This document shows, in pieces, positions 10,053 to 20,029 of a stretch of DNA of 64,000 nt. The first letter of the stretch is position 1; every line of letters starts with the position of its first letter. The translations under genes and the position numbers were made by a program. Source of the DNA: CAZHZT01 sp964537285 (lineage in GTDB: Bacteria > Bacteroidota > Bacteroidia > Chitinophagales > Saprospiraceae); contig CAZHZT010000005.1 in NCBI GenBank assembly GCA_964537285.1, forward strand, positions 20,367 through 84,366, read 5' to 3'. The notes beneath the pieces are model-generated. The model worked only from the letters and a program-made list of their open reading frames with translations. It did not search any database and was not told the origin of the DNA.

Positions 10053-10091
10053 TTGGTGAAGCAGCTGCAAGTGATCACAGCGGCTTCACCA
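10053..10091 (-). terminator. Hairpin between VWA and M48 genes
   Basis: GGTGAAGC(AG)CTG and CAG(CGG)CTTCACC pair around a loop of about 10 nt. The hairpin lies between the start of the VWA gene (10001) and the stop of the M48 gene (10100), so it is a likely terminator for the M48 gene. The T-tract is poor. Confidence 0.55.
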
Positions 10092-10099
10092 TTCCCCCT

Positions 10100-11650
10100 T
10101 TACCTCCCTATCGCTGCCTGATACTTATCTTCCCTCACCTTTACACTCGACCAATCTGCATCTTGATAAACGGTACCAATCAATTTGTTGATATCTTGCG
10201 ATCGTGTTTTAGCCTTTGGATGAGACGTGTAAATCGTGTCCAATACTTGTTTTGCAGCTACCTGCCCGGCAATACCACTCAGCTGAGATTTTAAATCTCC
10301 ATCTTCAAGATCCAATCGATCAGAATTCAGAGAGTTCAACAAATCCTGGGTAACCTTTGCCTGGAAGCTGGGATCCCCTGTAAGCGTAGCCATCTTATTC
10401 CAAAACTTAACAGCTTCTCTAATGTCATAACCGGCATTATATGCATAATGGATACCTACCCGATCAGCTTGTGACTCCATTTTTGTTTGAGGCTTAATAA
10501 CATTTGAAATTGCAGCAGGAGTGATCGCAGAAGAGACCTGATTGATGGATTCCATCATTGCAGGAGATACATTCTCTGTATCAATATTTATTTTAACAGT
10601 TTCCTTAAATAAATCATCTGCAACATTTGTCAGATCCCCTAATATGCCGGTGCTTTCGTATCGTTCTCTGCCATGCTCATGCGTAACATGTGCAATTTCA
10701 TGCCCGAGCACTGCCGCCAACTGAGCTTCATTATCTATAATATCGAGCAAACCTGTATGTACGAAAATCATTCCATTGGGAAAAGCAAATGCATTAGGCA
10801 CTTGATCCTCGATCACATAAAAACGATAATATACCGGCCCTTGCTCCATCTGTTTTTTCTTCAGCCTTTGGGGCAATACTCGATGTCCGACTCTATTAAC
10901 ATAGCCTTGGAGACCAATATCATTTGCCAGCATGTACCTATACTGACCTACTTTTACTTCTCCATTGTAAAGAGACATATAAAGACCGGTAAGGTCTGGA
11001 GGAGTATTCGTCAGCTTCTTGGTGTTATCTTCATAATTGCCGGAAACTGCAGAAATCAACTCCTGTTCCGCCTTGCCAAAAGTGTTTTTACACAATTCTG
11101 CACTTTCTGCTTCTACAATCCCTTCTTTGGACATTTCCCCCTCTATAGTAACATAGAAATTACCTGGTTTAATTAAAGGAGAGTTAAACCCAGGAGTAAT
11201 TAAGCCTTTACAATCACATTTCTTTTTCTTGTTACTTCCTTCAACTTTTACCCCTGGCCTAAGCCGAATCAAATAACCATCGACCACGGCCAAATCTCCT
11301 CTCATTCCTTCAAAAAGCCCATATACCTCCACGCTATTATCCAATGAAATGTTGGCTTTAACTTCTTTCGCCGTGTAAGAACTTCCATTAAGCTCGTATT
11401 TAAGTTTTTCTATTACCGTTCCTTCTGTGACTTTATTGGGAGTTATTTTCACATTTTTTGCTCCTGTTATTTTTGTTTGATCATTAACAATCACCGGGAG
11501 CTCAGAACCATAAACAGTAACAGTCATTTCAGAATAAGGCGCATCGAATTTACTAACAATTAAATCATAAAATTCTCCTGGTTGAGAAAAAAGAAAAAGT
11601 GGAGAAAAGAAGACAAATATGAAAATAGTAAGTTGCTTAAATGAAAACAT
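10100..11650 (-). CDS. M48 family zinc metalloprotease, exported
   Basis: A 516-residue protein with a signal peptide (about 1-23, SPLFLFSQ). The N-terminal half (about 25-215) is a unique beta-rich region containing the short motif KKKKCDCKGL. The catalytic half (about 225-450) has LANDIGLQGYVNRVGHRV, then PNAFAFPNGMIFVHTGLL, the zinc site HEIAHVTHEHG near 315-325 (HExxH), and the third ligand Glu in MESQADRVGIHYAYNAGYD near 394. This is the BepA/Oma1-like M48 pattern; family members degrade misfolded envelope proteins. The C-terminal part contains YTSHPKAKTRSQDI, the usual HP-x-x-x-x-R motif of these proteases. A hairpin lies upstream at 11686. Confidence 0.88.
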   Translation of the reverse strand: MFSFKQLTIFIFVFFSPLFLFSQPGEFYDLIVSKFDAPYSEMTVTVYGSELPVIVNDQTKITGAKNVKITPNKVTEGTVIEKLKYELNGSSYTAKEVKANISLDNSVEVYGLFEGMRGDLAVVDGYLIRLRPGVKVEGSNKKKKCDCKGLITPGFNSPLIKPGNFYVTIEGEMSKEGIVEAESAELCKNTFGKAEQELISAVSGNYEDNTKKLTNTPPDLTGLYMSLYNGEVKVGQYRYMLANDIGLQGYVNRVGHRVLPQRLKKKQMEQGPVYYRFYVIEDQVPNAFAFPNGMIFVHTGLLDIIDNEAQLAAVLGHEIAHVTHEHGRERYESTGILGDLTNVADDLFKETVKINIDTENVSPAMMESINQVSSAITPAAISNVIKPQTKMESQADRVGIHYAYNAGYDIREAVKFWNKMATLTGDPSFQAKVTQDLLNSLNSDRLDLEDGDLKSQLSGIAGQVAAKQVLDTIYTSHPKAKTRSQDINKLIGTVYQDADWSSVKVREDKYQAAIGR

Positions 11651-11685
11651 GATTTTGGTTTTTTAATTTACAAAAAAATTATGTA

Positions 11686-11733
11686 ATTCACGGAATTGGG
11701 CTATCAATCATTCGATAGCCAGATTCCGTGAAT
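11686..11733. repeat. Intergenic hairpin upstream of M48 gene
   Basis: ATTCACGGAAT..GGCTATC pairs with GATAGCC..ATTCCGTGAAT around a short loop. The outer arm plus flank (TAAGTGATTCACGGAAT on the other strand) recurs at about 41392-41408 without its partner arm. It could terminate the minus-strand gene starting at 16842 or be a degenerate repeat. Confidence 0.6.
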
Positions 11734-11853
11734 CACTTACTCAACCCAAGTCGTTGTCTTGAATGATTAGAATATAACTATCCGTTTCTTTCGTGTTTGC
11801 GGTAACTTGCCACCATTATTAATTTTCGTTGAGTTGTTTTTAGTTCATTTCCC

Positions 11854-14800
11854 TTAATACACCACCATCCTCTTCGTCTCCCTGAAAGCCCCAACCCGAA
11901 GTGTATAGAAATAAAGCCCTGGAGCCAATTCAAGATCATTGATCTCGAACTGGTTCCGGCCTTTGTGGAAGGTGTTCCTGTATGAAGCCACTGTTTGCCC
12001 TACTTGATTTTGAATAATTAACTCCGCAGGACTATCCTGAGGTAGATCGAATGGAATGAAGGTCGATTTTCCGAAGGGGTTGGGAATGTTTTGGTGGAGC
12101 TTTACACTCGCATTAGCATCTATGCCATGACTAGATAATACCTGACCTTCAAACGCTAGCGTCACTTTCATCCATTTCCCTTCACCAGTATATACTTCTG
12201 ACGGAAGCAGGGGTTCATCTAATCGAATTACTTCAGAAAGGTCATTGGTAAAGGCTTTTTTGTGAAAGCTCAAACCGAATATAGGTTCTTCAGCGGGGAG
12301 ACTATGGCTGGAGCCGCTGAGACTAAACCAACTTACCAACACCTGGCCTTCATTAGCAAGTCTCTCGTTTACGAGCGGCTTAGTGAGGGTACTTTCAGTG
12401 TTGGGGGCAAAACCCTTGAATTCTAATTGTGTAGTATCGAACCTAAGTGCGAATTGATAACTGCCAATATTCATGAACTCCCTGCTGTGGAAATATAGTT
12501 GCAATTCGCCTTCTTTTTCAACAGATTGCGCAATTAAAGGTAATTGGCCCCAGGAACGATCATCGGCTTCTCCTTGCAGCATCTGCCCATCTGCATTGCC
12601 CAGGAGGTCTCCCATCTTTACCCCTGTGAAATTTATGGTCTGATCTTGACTAATGGACTCAATAATCGTATCCTGAGGGTAAGGGAAGAGATTATCGTCA
12701 TTATTAAACCAGTTTACCGGGGTGTAAATATCCGGAATAAAGACCCATGAAGGTGCAGCCGGAAAAACATCGTCAATACCAAGGATTACTCTTTGAATAG
12801 CAAATAAATCCGCTGTAGAAAAGGTGTTGGTATTGTTGACATCACCAGCAATAATCTGAAAAGGAGAAGTAATTTCAGGTGGATTGGCCAGCAGGATGTA
12901 ATTTTGACCGACAAATAATGCGGCAGTGCTTAGCCCGTTCGTTATAGAGCTGTCTCTTTCCCCATATAGAAGTACATCCAGTTCTTCTGGAATATCCGGA
13001 CTTTGATAGGTACCGTCAGCAGCAGTAAGGGACGAGTTCAATTGGCCATTGGAAAGGTCAAAAAAGATATTAGCACCTTTAATTGGATCATCCCAGTAGG
13101 TATGCACAAATCCGTCAATGTTATAGCATTCAACGATTTCAATTGTGCCTCCAACAGAAAGGTAGGGGTTGTCAAAACCAGGAAGGGATGTGCAACCCAC
13201 TTCTAAAGTAATGAGCGAATCATTTAATACCGCCAGAGCATTGTCACCAGGCATCCCATTGAGTAATACAGAAATATGGAACAAAGTATCTCCGTCCATT
13301 ACTTCCTGACCAAATCCACCAAAATCAAAATAAGAAAAGGTAGCCTCGTTATCTAATAATATGAAATTTGGTGTGATCACATCCGGTGTGAGTTCAATGA
13401 CTTCAAATCCATCCCCAATTAAATCAGATGTTCCTTGCAAAGTCTGAATAGTATCGCAATTTTTAATGATAACTGGAATGTCTAAGGTGTCCCCCTGGCA
13501 GCCAATAGTGCCCGGGACCTCCAGTATAATCACTGAATCTAAGGGGGTAGATCCAGCCAGGATATTGATGACAAAACAGCTGTCCCATTGTCCTTGATCA
13601 TTGATAATACTTACACACGGCTCATAAGTCCCCGGAGAGTCATAAACATGGGTCGCGTTTAAATTAGCAAAATCAAAGGTGTCGACCTGACCATCGTCCC
13701 AATCCCAGATTGTGATGGTAGAGGTGTCTGTGGTACCTATGATGATGATTAAACTATCTTCTTCTACTTCTAGCACAAGTGAATCAATTCCAATATCTTC
13801 CAAATCACAAACCAGGCTATCGACCGTTACATTGGTGCTATCCATACAACCATTGTTATCAATTACCAGTATTTCGTAATTCCCAGGGGCCAGTCCCATG
13901 AATTCCGGCTCTGTGGAAACAGAATCTACGGGTTGTAAAATAAAGGTGTAAGGAGCTTGACCACCAGAGATATTAATGATCATTCCACCAGTATTAGAAG
14001 CATCGCATTGATCAGGAATAATGGTGATACTTTCGAAAAGAATATCCTCCATATCACAGGTGTCCATAACAGCACTAAAAATGACTTCGGTAGAATCCGT
14101 AACAGCGCATCCGGCATCATTAGAAACGCTTACATAATAAATCCCGGCATTGGTCGTGTCTCCATTGGCAATAATCGGGTTTTGTTGGGCAGAGCTAAAT
14201 CCATCCGGTCCGGACCATGAGTAACTGGTTCCACCCGTTACCATTAGCATGATGCTGTCTCCAGCCATGTAGGGGCCGGTATTAGAGACTTCGATATCTG
14301 GGGCACAATCCGGATCCTCGCAGTCGATGAGGTTATCGCCATCATCATCGATGTTGTTGTTGCAGATTTCGGTGGCAGGAGAACAAGGGATGATTGTAAC
14401 AGGGTTGTCAGACCAAGTTGTTTCGCAACCAGTTGAGGTATTTAGAACGGAGACGTTGTAATCACCTTCTGTAAGGCCAGAAAAAGTATTGCTTGATTGA
14501 TAATTAACTCCACCGTCAATACTAAATTCTAGTGGAGCTCCTTCGGCATCGATTGAAATTTCACCGTTATCTTCAGGTGGGCAACTCAATTGCTGAACAG
14601 ATACTTCCGAAATAGTTACGCCTCCTTGTATGAGTATATTTGAGATAGTGTCTGCGCAGCCATCTGAATCATTAACAATTACCTCATAGGAACCAGGGTC
14701 TAAGTTATTGAAGTTGCCGGATGATTGAGGGGCACCATTATTTAGAGAATAAGAATAAGGTGAGTTGCCCGAAGAGGCTGATACTGAAATGCTCCCTGAA

Positions 14801-16842
14801 AGAGGAGAACAGGCAGGTTCAGTATTGTTTATGGCTAAAATGGGGCCATTTGAGCAATCTAAATTAGGCGCACATCCGGCTGTAATTGAGATGTCATCAA
14901 TAAAAATTCCATCTTCGCTATCACTATTTCCATTCTCAAAGTCTTTATTATCATATTGTTGAAATCTAATCACAAAAGTTTCAGAGAAAGCTAAGTCAGG
15001 ATCATTATTGATGGTATCATCTAAATCTAGGTTAATCTGAGTATAGGAATTGATATTCTGAGGAAAAAAATTGACAGCTGCCGAAGAAGTAAAACTATTA
15101 CCGCCGTCGCTACTTAGGAATATTCCATCAAAGAAACTATTTTCATCTTGTATATCATTTACCCAGAATGTTAATTCCACGCTATCACAATTCTCATATG
15201 AAGCAAGGTTAATATGTAAATCAAGTGCATTGGTATTATCCGCCTCTAAATTACTATCGCTAGATTTGCCCAATGCGATCCCAAAGAAGCCTGCAGGTGT
15301 ATGGTTAATTTCATCATAATCAGCTGTGCTATATTTATCAGCAATCCAAAAACGGGTTAATGTATTCGGCAAAGCGGTCTGTTCTACTGCTTTTCTGCTC
15401 CTTAAAGCCCAATAGTTGTCTAATGGATTGAGGTTTTCAAAGTCTTCAAAATAAGGGAGGTCGGCATATTCTATCGTTTCAACATTAACGCATATATCGT
15501 CAAACATTAAACCATCTTCACTATCACTATTTCCTTCCTCAAAGTCTTTATTATCTAATTGCTGAAATCTAATCACAAAGTTTTCTGAAAAAGCTAAATC
15601 TGGATCACTATTAATTATTTCATCAAGATCAAACGGCACATATGCTCCATATTCATCACTCACCCATGCTTGTGGCGTAAATTGCATTTGATTAATCTTT
15701 TTAAAAGAAAGACCTCCGTTTGAGCTCATCCAAATCCCATCTTCTGCATGATCTTCATCAAATTTATCTTTAACCCAAAAACTAAAAGTCAAATCTTGAT
15801 CTGAATACTCAGATAAATCAAGATACAAATCAACACAATTAACATTCAAAAATTGGTCATCATTATCAGACCACTTGCCAAGAGCGAGACCATTTGATCC
15901 ATTAGGGGTATGGTTTACCCCACTTACTTCAGAAATAGTAGCTAAGCCAGACCTCCAAAACCGGCCTAACCACTCCGGATCATTTGCTGTTGCGCCGTCC
16001 TCTACAGGATTAGAAACCCTCCATGCAGCAGGCAATTTCAGTGAATTTTCAAAATCTTCACAATAAGGAAATGTATTAATAGGAATTACTGTAGGTTCTT
16101 CTTCGATTAAAAGATCGTCAATAAAAATTCCATCCTCTGTGTCTCCATTGGTATTAACAAAGTCATAATAACCAAATTGACTAAACCGAAAGACCACATT
16201 ATTATAATTTAGGTTATGTTCTTCTATCAATCGATCTAAGTCAAAAGGGAAAAAGCTACCATATACCTCACTATCCCAACTACTAGGCTTGAATTGTTTT
16301 ACTACGCTAAAAGTATTACCATTTCCTATTAACAGGGCATCCTCAGCATGATTGTTATCATAAAAGTCACTAATCCAGAATGAAAAACGCAACTCTTTGC
16401 CCTCATAACCTGATAAGTCCAAAGTTAAGTCAACTGTATTTAAAACCCCTTCATTTATATTACTAACTGACTTACCTAGTGCTAAACCATAACTTCCATT
16501 TTGGGTATGATTGATTGTGGGTATGTCAGTTATACTTTTTACCTCGGCGACCCCATTAGGACTTCCCGGGTTAGCGGTCCAAAGCGCCGGATCTAAAACT
16601 CCAGACTCAAAACCTTCTGACCAAGGTAAAGTGATATTTTGACCATACAAATCCGAATCAAATAAAGTAAAAATAGCTAAACAAAAGACCATCGCATAAA
16701 CTAGGAAACTACTAGGAAAACACTGAACTCTGAATACGTTTTCTTTATGAACACTATCGGGATTATACAGGGCAACAAATTTGTCTTTAGCATTAGATGG
16801 CCACCAATATTGCAAAATTATCATCCAAAACTTATTTTCCAT
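11854..16842 (-). CDS. Large secreted multidomain protein with type A T9SS C-terminal sorting domain
   Basis: 1662 residues in the longest frame. The signal-like hydrophobic stretch is at 47-68 (VFCLAIFTLFDSDLYGQ), so translation may really begin at Met51 (position 16692). Three related modules of about 190 residues follow (about 72-248, 262-455, 460-660). Each begins with LPWSEGFE/FPYCEDFE/LPYFEDFE and ends with (S/T)EDGI/LFIDDI, a MAM-like jelly-roll arrangement. Next come SprB-like repeats (about 690-840), the EICNNNIDDDGDNLIDCEDPDC metal-binding-like motif near 855, an Ig/PKD-like stretch, a cohesin-like and a dockerin-like region (AGDVNNTNTFSTADLFAIQRVILG near 1330), and the type A sorting domain (about 1590-1662: NIPNPFGKSTFIPFDL, GLYFYTLRVG, KRMVVY). 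T9SS would export and anchor it. The substrate or ligand is unknown. Confidence 0.88.
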   Translation of the reverse strand: MENKFWMIILQYWWPSNAKDKFVALYNPDSVHKENVFRVQCFPSSFLVYAMVFCLAIFTLFDSDLYGQNITLPWSEGFESGVLDPALWTANPGSPNGVAEVKSITDIPTINHTQNGSYGLALGKSVSNINEGVLNTVDLTLDLSGYEGKELRFSFWISDFYDNNHAEDALLIGNGNTFSVVKQFKPSSWDSEVYGSFFPFDLDRLIEEHNLNYNNVVFRFSQFGYYDFVNTNGDTEDGIFIDDLLIEEEPTVIPINTFPYCEDFENSLKLPAAWRVSNPVEDGATANDPEWLGRFWRSGLATISEVSGVNHTPNGSNGLALGKWSDNDDQFLNVNCVDLYLDLSEYSDQDLTFSFWVKDKFDEDHAEDGIWMSSNGGLSFKKINQMQFTPQAWVSDEYGAYVPFDLDEIINSDPDLAFSENFVIRFQQLDNKDFEEGNSDSEDGLMFDDICVNVETIEYADLPYFEDFENLNPLDNYWALRSRKAVEQTALPNTLTRFWIADKYSTADYDEINHTPAGFFGIALGKSSDSNLEADNTNALDLHINLASYENCDSVELTFWVNDIQDENSFFDGIFLSSDGGNSFTSSAAVNFFPQNINSYTQINLDLDDTINNDPDLAFSETFVIRFQQYDNKDFENGNSDSEDGIFIDDISITAGCAPNLDCSNGPILAINNTEPACSPLSGSISVSASSGNSPYSYSLNNGAPQSSGNFNNLDPGSYEVIVNDSDGCADTISNILIQGGVTISEVSVQQLSCPPEDNGEISIDAEGAPLEFSIDGGVNYQSSNTFSGLTEGDYNVSVLNTSTGCETTWSDNPVTIIPCSPATEICNNNIDDDGDNLIDCEDPDCAPDIEVSNTGPYMAGDSIMLMVTGGTSYSWSGPDGFSSAQQNPIIANGDTTNAGIYYVSVSNDAGCAVTDSTEVIFSAVMDTCDMEDILFESITIIPDQCDASNTGGMIINISGGQAPYTFILQPVDSVSTEPEFMGLAPGNYEILVIDNNGCMDSTNVTVDSLVCDLEDIGIDSLVLEVEEDSLIIIIGTTDTSTITIWDWDDGQVDTFDFANLNATHVYDSPGTYEPCVSIINDQGQWDSCFVINILAGSTPLDSVIILEVPGTIGCQGDTLDIPVIIKNCDTIQTLQGTSDLIGDGFEVIELTPDVITPNFILLDNEATFSYFDFGGFGQEVMDGDTLFHISVLLNGMPGDNALAVLNDSLITLEVGCTSLPGFDNPYLSVGGTIEIVECYNIDGFVHTYWDDPIKGANIFFDLSNGQLNSSLTAADGTYQSPDIPEELDVLLYGERDSSITNGLSTAALFVGQNYILLANPPEITSPFQIIAGDVNNTNTFSTADLFAIQRVILGIDDVFPAAPSWVFIPDIYTPVNWFNNDDNLFPYPQDTIIESISQDQTINFTGVKMGDLLGNADGQMLQGEADDRSWGQLPLIAQSVEKEGELQLYFHSREFMNIGSYQFALRFDTTQLEFKGFAPNTESTLTKPLVNERLANEGQVLVSWFSLSGSSHSLPAEEPIFGLSFHKKAFTNDLSEVIRLDEPLLPSEVYTGEGKWMKVTLAFEGQVLSSHGIDANASVKLHQNIPNPFGKSTFIPFDLPQDSPAELIIQNQVGQTVASYRNTFHKGRNQFEINDLELAPGLYFYTLRVGAFRETKRMVVY

Positions 16843-17025
16843 AACTCTTCAATTTTGTTTTGTTTCAACATTTCAAATATCATCAAACTTAGGCTGCAAA
16901 AAATTTGAAATTTTAAGGGTGTTTTCTCATCTTTACTTTATATATAGCATCGTAACTAACTTGTAAAAAACACATTTACAAGGATTTAAACTGGCCTGGC
17001 CAATAAAAACGTTCTCATCACCTCT

Positions 17026-18489
17026 ATGCAACAAAATCGCCTAATCACTCTGCTCCAAAGCATAGGCCCTGAAAAAACCGGGCAATTCCTTAAGTATTTG
17101 CGCCAACACCACCCCAATAAAGAGCAGGCTATTAAAGCGATCGAATACCTTAAAAATGAATTCCTTGCACATACAGATTACCCTGGTGACCTACTGAAGG
17201 ACCTTCAGGAAAAGGTCTTTCATAACCAAATCACTACCCATAGCATTCAAAATATTTTCTACCGTATTCTACCCGTTTTTAAAGAATTTAGCACCCATGC
17301 CCTATTAGCTGAGCATCCCTACCTCTCCGATTTATTATTTCTGGATTATTTCCGCGAAGCTAACCTGGAGAAGGAATACTCAAAAGTTATTGATGAAAAC
17401 CTGGAAGCCTTCAACGAAACAGATCCACAAGCTATCATCCGCCCCAATATCCAAAAACTGATCTTCCTTGAAAAAAGCTACTACAATGCCTACATCAAGC
17501 ACGAAGACAGGCTTAAGGCCTTCAATCGTATTGACTCCATGGATCAAAACCTGGATACTTTTTACCTGACTTACAAACTAAAGTATCTGGCCGAAAAACT
17601 GAACTACTACTACATGACTGAAGCGACTTTCCAAAAAAGGGAAATTTTCTCCCCAAAAATTCTTTTTCAAGTCGCTGAGGAACAGGCTCCCCATGATGAT
17701 ACCTTAATGCTCTATTACCGAACCGTTAGGCTGTTTCTCAAGCAACACGATAACTTAATACTTGAGCTGACTCCAATCGACAAAAGCTTTAAGGAGCTTT
17801 TTGAAGAAGTTCGCCTGTTTCTAAAAAATTGTCACACCTCTGTTGCGCTTCAAGACCAAAAAATCGTGTTGAGGTATTTGCTGAATTTATCCATCCAAGC
17901 TTACAGAAATGGAGATCAACGCTTTCACCGTACCCGATTAGAGCTTATCCAGGATAACCTATCCAATGGCTTGCTCCTGGAGAATGGCTTGCTAACCGAA
18001 ATACTTTTTCACAATACAATTGACGTTGCCTGTGCTGCCGAGGATTTAGATTATGCAAACACCTTCCTTGAAAACTGGAAAGGTAAATTGAATAAAAAAA
18101 ACCAGGAAGCTAATATCAAGCTGGGAAAGGCTCAAATCGCCCTTTACCGCGAAGATTATCAACAAATCGATAAGCTTCTTAGTGATATCGAACCCGCTAG
18201 CATTATTTTCCAACTACGATCTTTCTGGTTGATGTCCATCACTAAATTTATGTTGGAAAAAGATTCTCCGGAATACCTGGAAAGCTATTTTGACAGTATT
18301 CGTCACTTCTTAAGGACTAAGCAATTAAACAAAGAGCTAAAACTAGGCACCCGCAAACTTTTGCTTTTTCTCAAATATTTATCAGATCCAACCAAATCCA
18401 GAAAAAAACTCCTCCAAAAACTACGTGAAACGCCTGTTATATTCATGCGAATCTGGCTCGAAAAGGCCATCAAGCAACTGAAATCCTAG
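17026..18489 (+). CDS. Conserved-looking all-helical protein of unknown function
   Basis: A 487-residue soluble protein with no signal peptide or membrane segment. It is rich in Leu, Lys, Glu, Phe and Tyr and predicted almost entirely helical, e.g. YRILPVFKEF, LYYRTVRLFLKQHDN and LLFLKYLSDPTKSRKKLLQKL. Helices of about 30-40 residues recur, suggesting a TPR/HEAT-like solenoid, but no motif is clear enough to name. Its start, ATGCAACAAAATCGC, comes 184 bp after the divergent start of the large T9SS cargo gene, so the two promoters probably share that gap. Nothing else in the context suggests a role. Confidence 0.7.
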   Translation: MQQNRLITLLQSIGPEKTGQFLKYLRQHHPNKEQAIKAIEYLKNEFLAHTDYPGDLLKDLQEKVFHNQITTHSIQNIFYRILPVFKEFSTHALLAEHPYLSDLLFLDYFREANLEKEYSKVIDENLEAFNETDPQAIIRPNIQKLIFLEKSYYNAYIKHEDRLKAFNRIDSMDQNLDTFYLTYKLKYLAEKLNYYYMTEATFQKREIFSPKILFQVAEEQAPHDDTLMLYYRTVRLFLKQHDNLILELTPIDKSFKELFEEVRLFLKNCHTSVALQDQKIVLRYLLNLSIQAYRNGDQRFHRTRLELIQDNLSNGLLLENGLLTEILFHNTIDVACAAEDLDYANTFLENWKGKLNKKNQEANIKLGKAQIALYREDYQQIDKLLSDIEPASIIFQLRSFWLMSITKFMLEKDSPEYLESYFDSIRHFLRTKQLNKELKLGTRKLLLFLKYLSDPTKSRKKLLQKLRETPVIFMRIWLEKAIKQLKS

Positions 18490-18501
18490 AAGGGTTATCA
18501 A

Positions 18502-18535
18502 CATGAGCCATCTCGCTTTTTTGAGATGACTCATG
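18502..18535. terminator. Hairpin between convergent genes
   Basis: CATGAG(C)CATCTC and GAGATG(A)CTCATG pair around a T-rich loop. It lies 13 bp after the stop of the 487-residue protein gene and 33 bp beyond the stop of the minus-strand gene ending at 18568. Its stem is nearly the same as the inner stem of the dyad at 52141-52242. Confidence 0.7.
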
Positions 18536-18559
18536 CTTCCTACTCATATATTAACATTA

Positions 18560-18575
18560 CTAGTGCTTCAGGAAC
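18560..18575 (-). repeat. 3'-end 16-mer GTTCCTGAAGCACTAG, copy 1
   Basis: Read on the minus strand, the 16-mer overlaps the TGA stop of the small secreted protein gene and is followed 24 nt later by the hairpin at 18502-18535. Identical copies are at 20898-20913 (minus) and 53724-53739 (plus). Confidence 0.75.
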
Positions 18576-18888
18576 CTGACACATCTTCAATTATTATGAA
18601 GCCCAGGTGGTTATTCGCATCTTTTACTACGGTAATATCAATCGTTTTATCATCGTATCCGGCTCTTGTAACCCTGAGCTGATGTGTTCCTACAGAAATA
18701 TTTCCAATCTGGAAGTCTCCATTTGAGTCCGTGTATACAGCCGAAGAAGTGCCTAATATTTGCACATAAGCTCCCGAGACGCGATCACCGTTCTCGTTTT
18801 CAATCGTTCCGCTGACCGAGCCGGTAGCTGTTATTAAAGTGAGAGTGACTCCCACCACCATTAATGAAAAATATTTTAAAAAAAGCAT
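18568..18888 (-). CDS. Small secreted carboxypeptidase-regulatory-like domain protein
   Basis: A 106-residue protein. The N-terminal hydrophobic stretch (about 3-22) is a signal peptide or anchor. The rest is one CarboxypepD_reg-like beta-sandwich (about 27-100): GSVSGTIENENGDRVSGAYVQILGTSSAVYTDSNGDFQIGNISVGTHQLRVTRAGYDDKTIDITV. In Bacteroidota this domain usually forms the N-terminus of TonB-dependent receptors or surface proteins. A free-standing single domain is unusual and may be a secreted accessory protein. The last codons and stop are contributed by a repeated 16-mer, GTTCCTGAAGCACTAG. It is divergent from the sigma factor gene. Confidence 0.8.
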   Translation of the reverse strand: MLFLKYFSLMVVGVTLTLITATGSVSGTIENENGDRVSGAYVQILGTSSAVYTDSNGDFQIGNISVGTHQLRVTRAGYDDKTIDITVVKDANNHLGFIIIEDVSGS

Positions 18889-19404
18889 TGTGTTTTTACC
18901 AATTTTTGAGTTTAGAAATAGGAAGGACTGGCTGAAGAGTGCGTGTTCACTTTCAGCAAATTAGAGCCGGGCACCGTCGGTTAATCACCATTGGCACTCA
19001 GTCCATCCTTCCATTTGAATCGTGTAAAAACAGTATGGGCCCATAATCCAAGTACCTACAGCTACTTGAATACATCATTTTTGAGGCTATAGACAAAGTG
19101 ATACCCTTCCAAGGGCAGTAAGCAACGATCAAAAAATAAGTTTTTGGCTGTTACTTAATTACTTTTTCGATAGCTTCAATTTATGTTATCTGTTTTTTAT
19201 CTGAAGGGTTGATTTCCCCTTACATTAAATAGATCGGAACAGGAACAAAAAATCACATGCGGATTTAAAAAAATAGTAGGATTTTTTTGTTTTTGTATTT
19301 ATCTTTCGTTGCACGGCATTAAATTTGGGTTCTGGATGATTTCCAATCAGAAAGAATAATTTTATTAGATTTTTGTGATTTATCGAAAACAAAACGAATT
19401 ACGT
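18889..19404. other. Intergenic region upstream of sigma factor gene (516 bp)
   Basis: Divergent promoter region for the small secreted protein (minus) and the sigma factor (plus). It is AT-rich near 19140-19300. No RNA gene or clear TAnnTTTG box was seen; TATCTTTC near 19299 is a near match without a well-spaced upstream TTG. Confidence 0.4.
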
Positions 19405-20016
19405 ATGAAGAACCACCTGAAAACAGACGAAGTATTATTCAAAGATTTTTTATCCTGCAATAGTGAAGCGCTCTACCAATTGCTTCAGAAATACTATACT
19501 GAAATCATAAGTATCTCACTAAAGCATTTGAGTTCTCTTGATCATAGCGAAGATTTTATCCAGGACCTTATGATAATGCTGATCACTAAAAAAGGAAAGC
19601 TCACCGGAGTTAAAAAAGTCAAACTCTGGTTATTAGATCTCGTTAGAAAAAGAGCTATTGATTATTTCAGAAAAGCTAAATCAGGGATAGGTGGAAGGCA
19701 AATACTCATCGGTGACCAAGATCGTTTGGATTCATTTGCTGATGAAAAAATACCACTTGAAGAGTTTGAAGAAAAACCAGAGGAACTCCAAATACTGAAT
19801 AGTAATATAAAGGACCTGCGCAAGTGTTTAAATAAACTTGCCCAGGAAGATGCTATCTTTTTTGAACGTTGCCTCGAAGAAGAAATGAAGAATTCAGCAG
19901 CTCTTCAGAAAGAATTTAATCTGACAACCAGAGAACTTACGGTCAGAAAACAAAGGATCAAAAGAAATCTGAAGCGATGCATTATTAATTTCCGAAAAAC
20001 TCAGCCTGAATCTTAG
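19405..20016 (+). CDS. ECF-type RNA polymerase sigma factor
   Basis: A 203-residue protein starting at the ATG at 19405 (MKNHLKTDEVLFKDFLSCN). A GTG 30 bp upstream is in frame but less likely. The sigma region 2-like part is at about 5-90: LYQLLQKYYTEIISISLKHLSS, DHSEDFIQDLMIMLITKK, then VKLWLLDLVRKRAIDYFRKAK, which corresponds to the W-L-x-x-I-x-R-N-x-x-x-D-x-x-R signature. Region 4 is at about 130-195: LRKCLNKLAQEDAIFFERCLEEEMKNSAALQKEFNLTTRELTVRKQRIKRNLKRCI, a helix-turn-helix with a phage-integrase-like look but in the correct sigma-4 order. It diverges from standard ECF proteins. The next gene, 13 bp downstream, is a single-pass membrane protein that may be its anti-sigma factor. Confidence 0.75.
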   Translation: MKNHLKTDEVLFKDFLSCNSEALYQLLQKYYTEIISISLKHLSSLDHSEDFIQDLMIMLITKKGKLTGVKKVKLWLLDLVRKRAIDYFRKAKSGIGGRQILIGDQDRLDSFADEKIPLEEFEEKPEELQILNSNIKDLRKCLNKLAQEDAIFFERCLEEEMKNSAALQKEFNLTTRELTVRKQRIKRNLKRCIINFRKTQPES

Positions 20017-20029
20017 AAACCGTAAGCCC

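Noticed and set aside
1649..16842. The minus-strand block as the T9SS core machinery
   Set aside because: Only cargo and PorP/SprF-type proteins are seen; no GldK-N, SprA, SprE, SprT or PorV genes are present.
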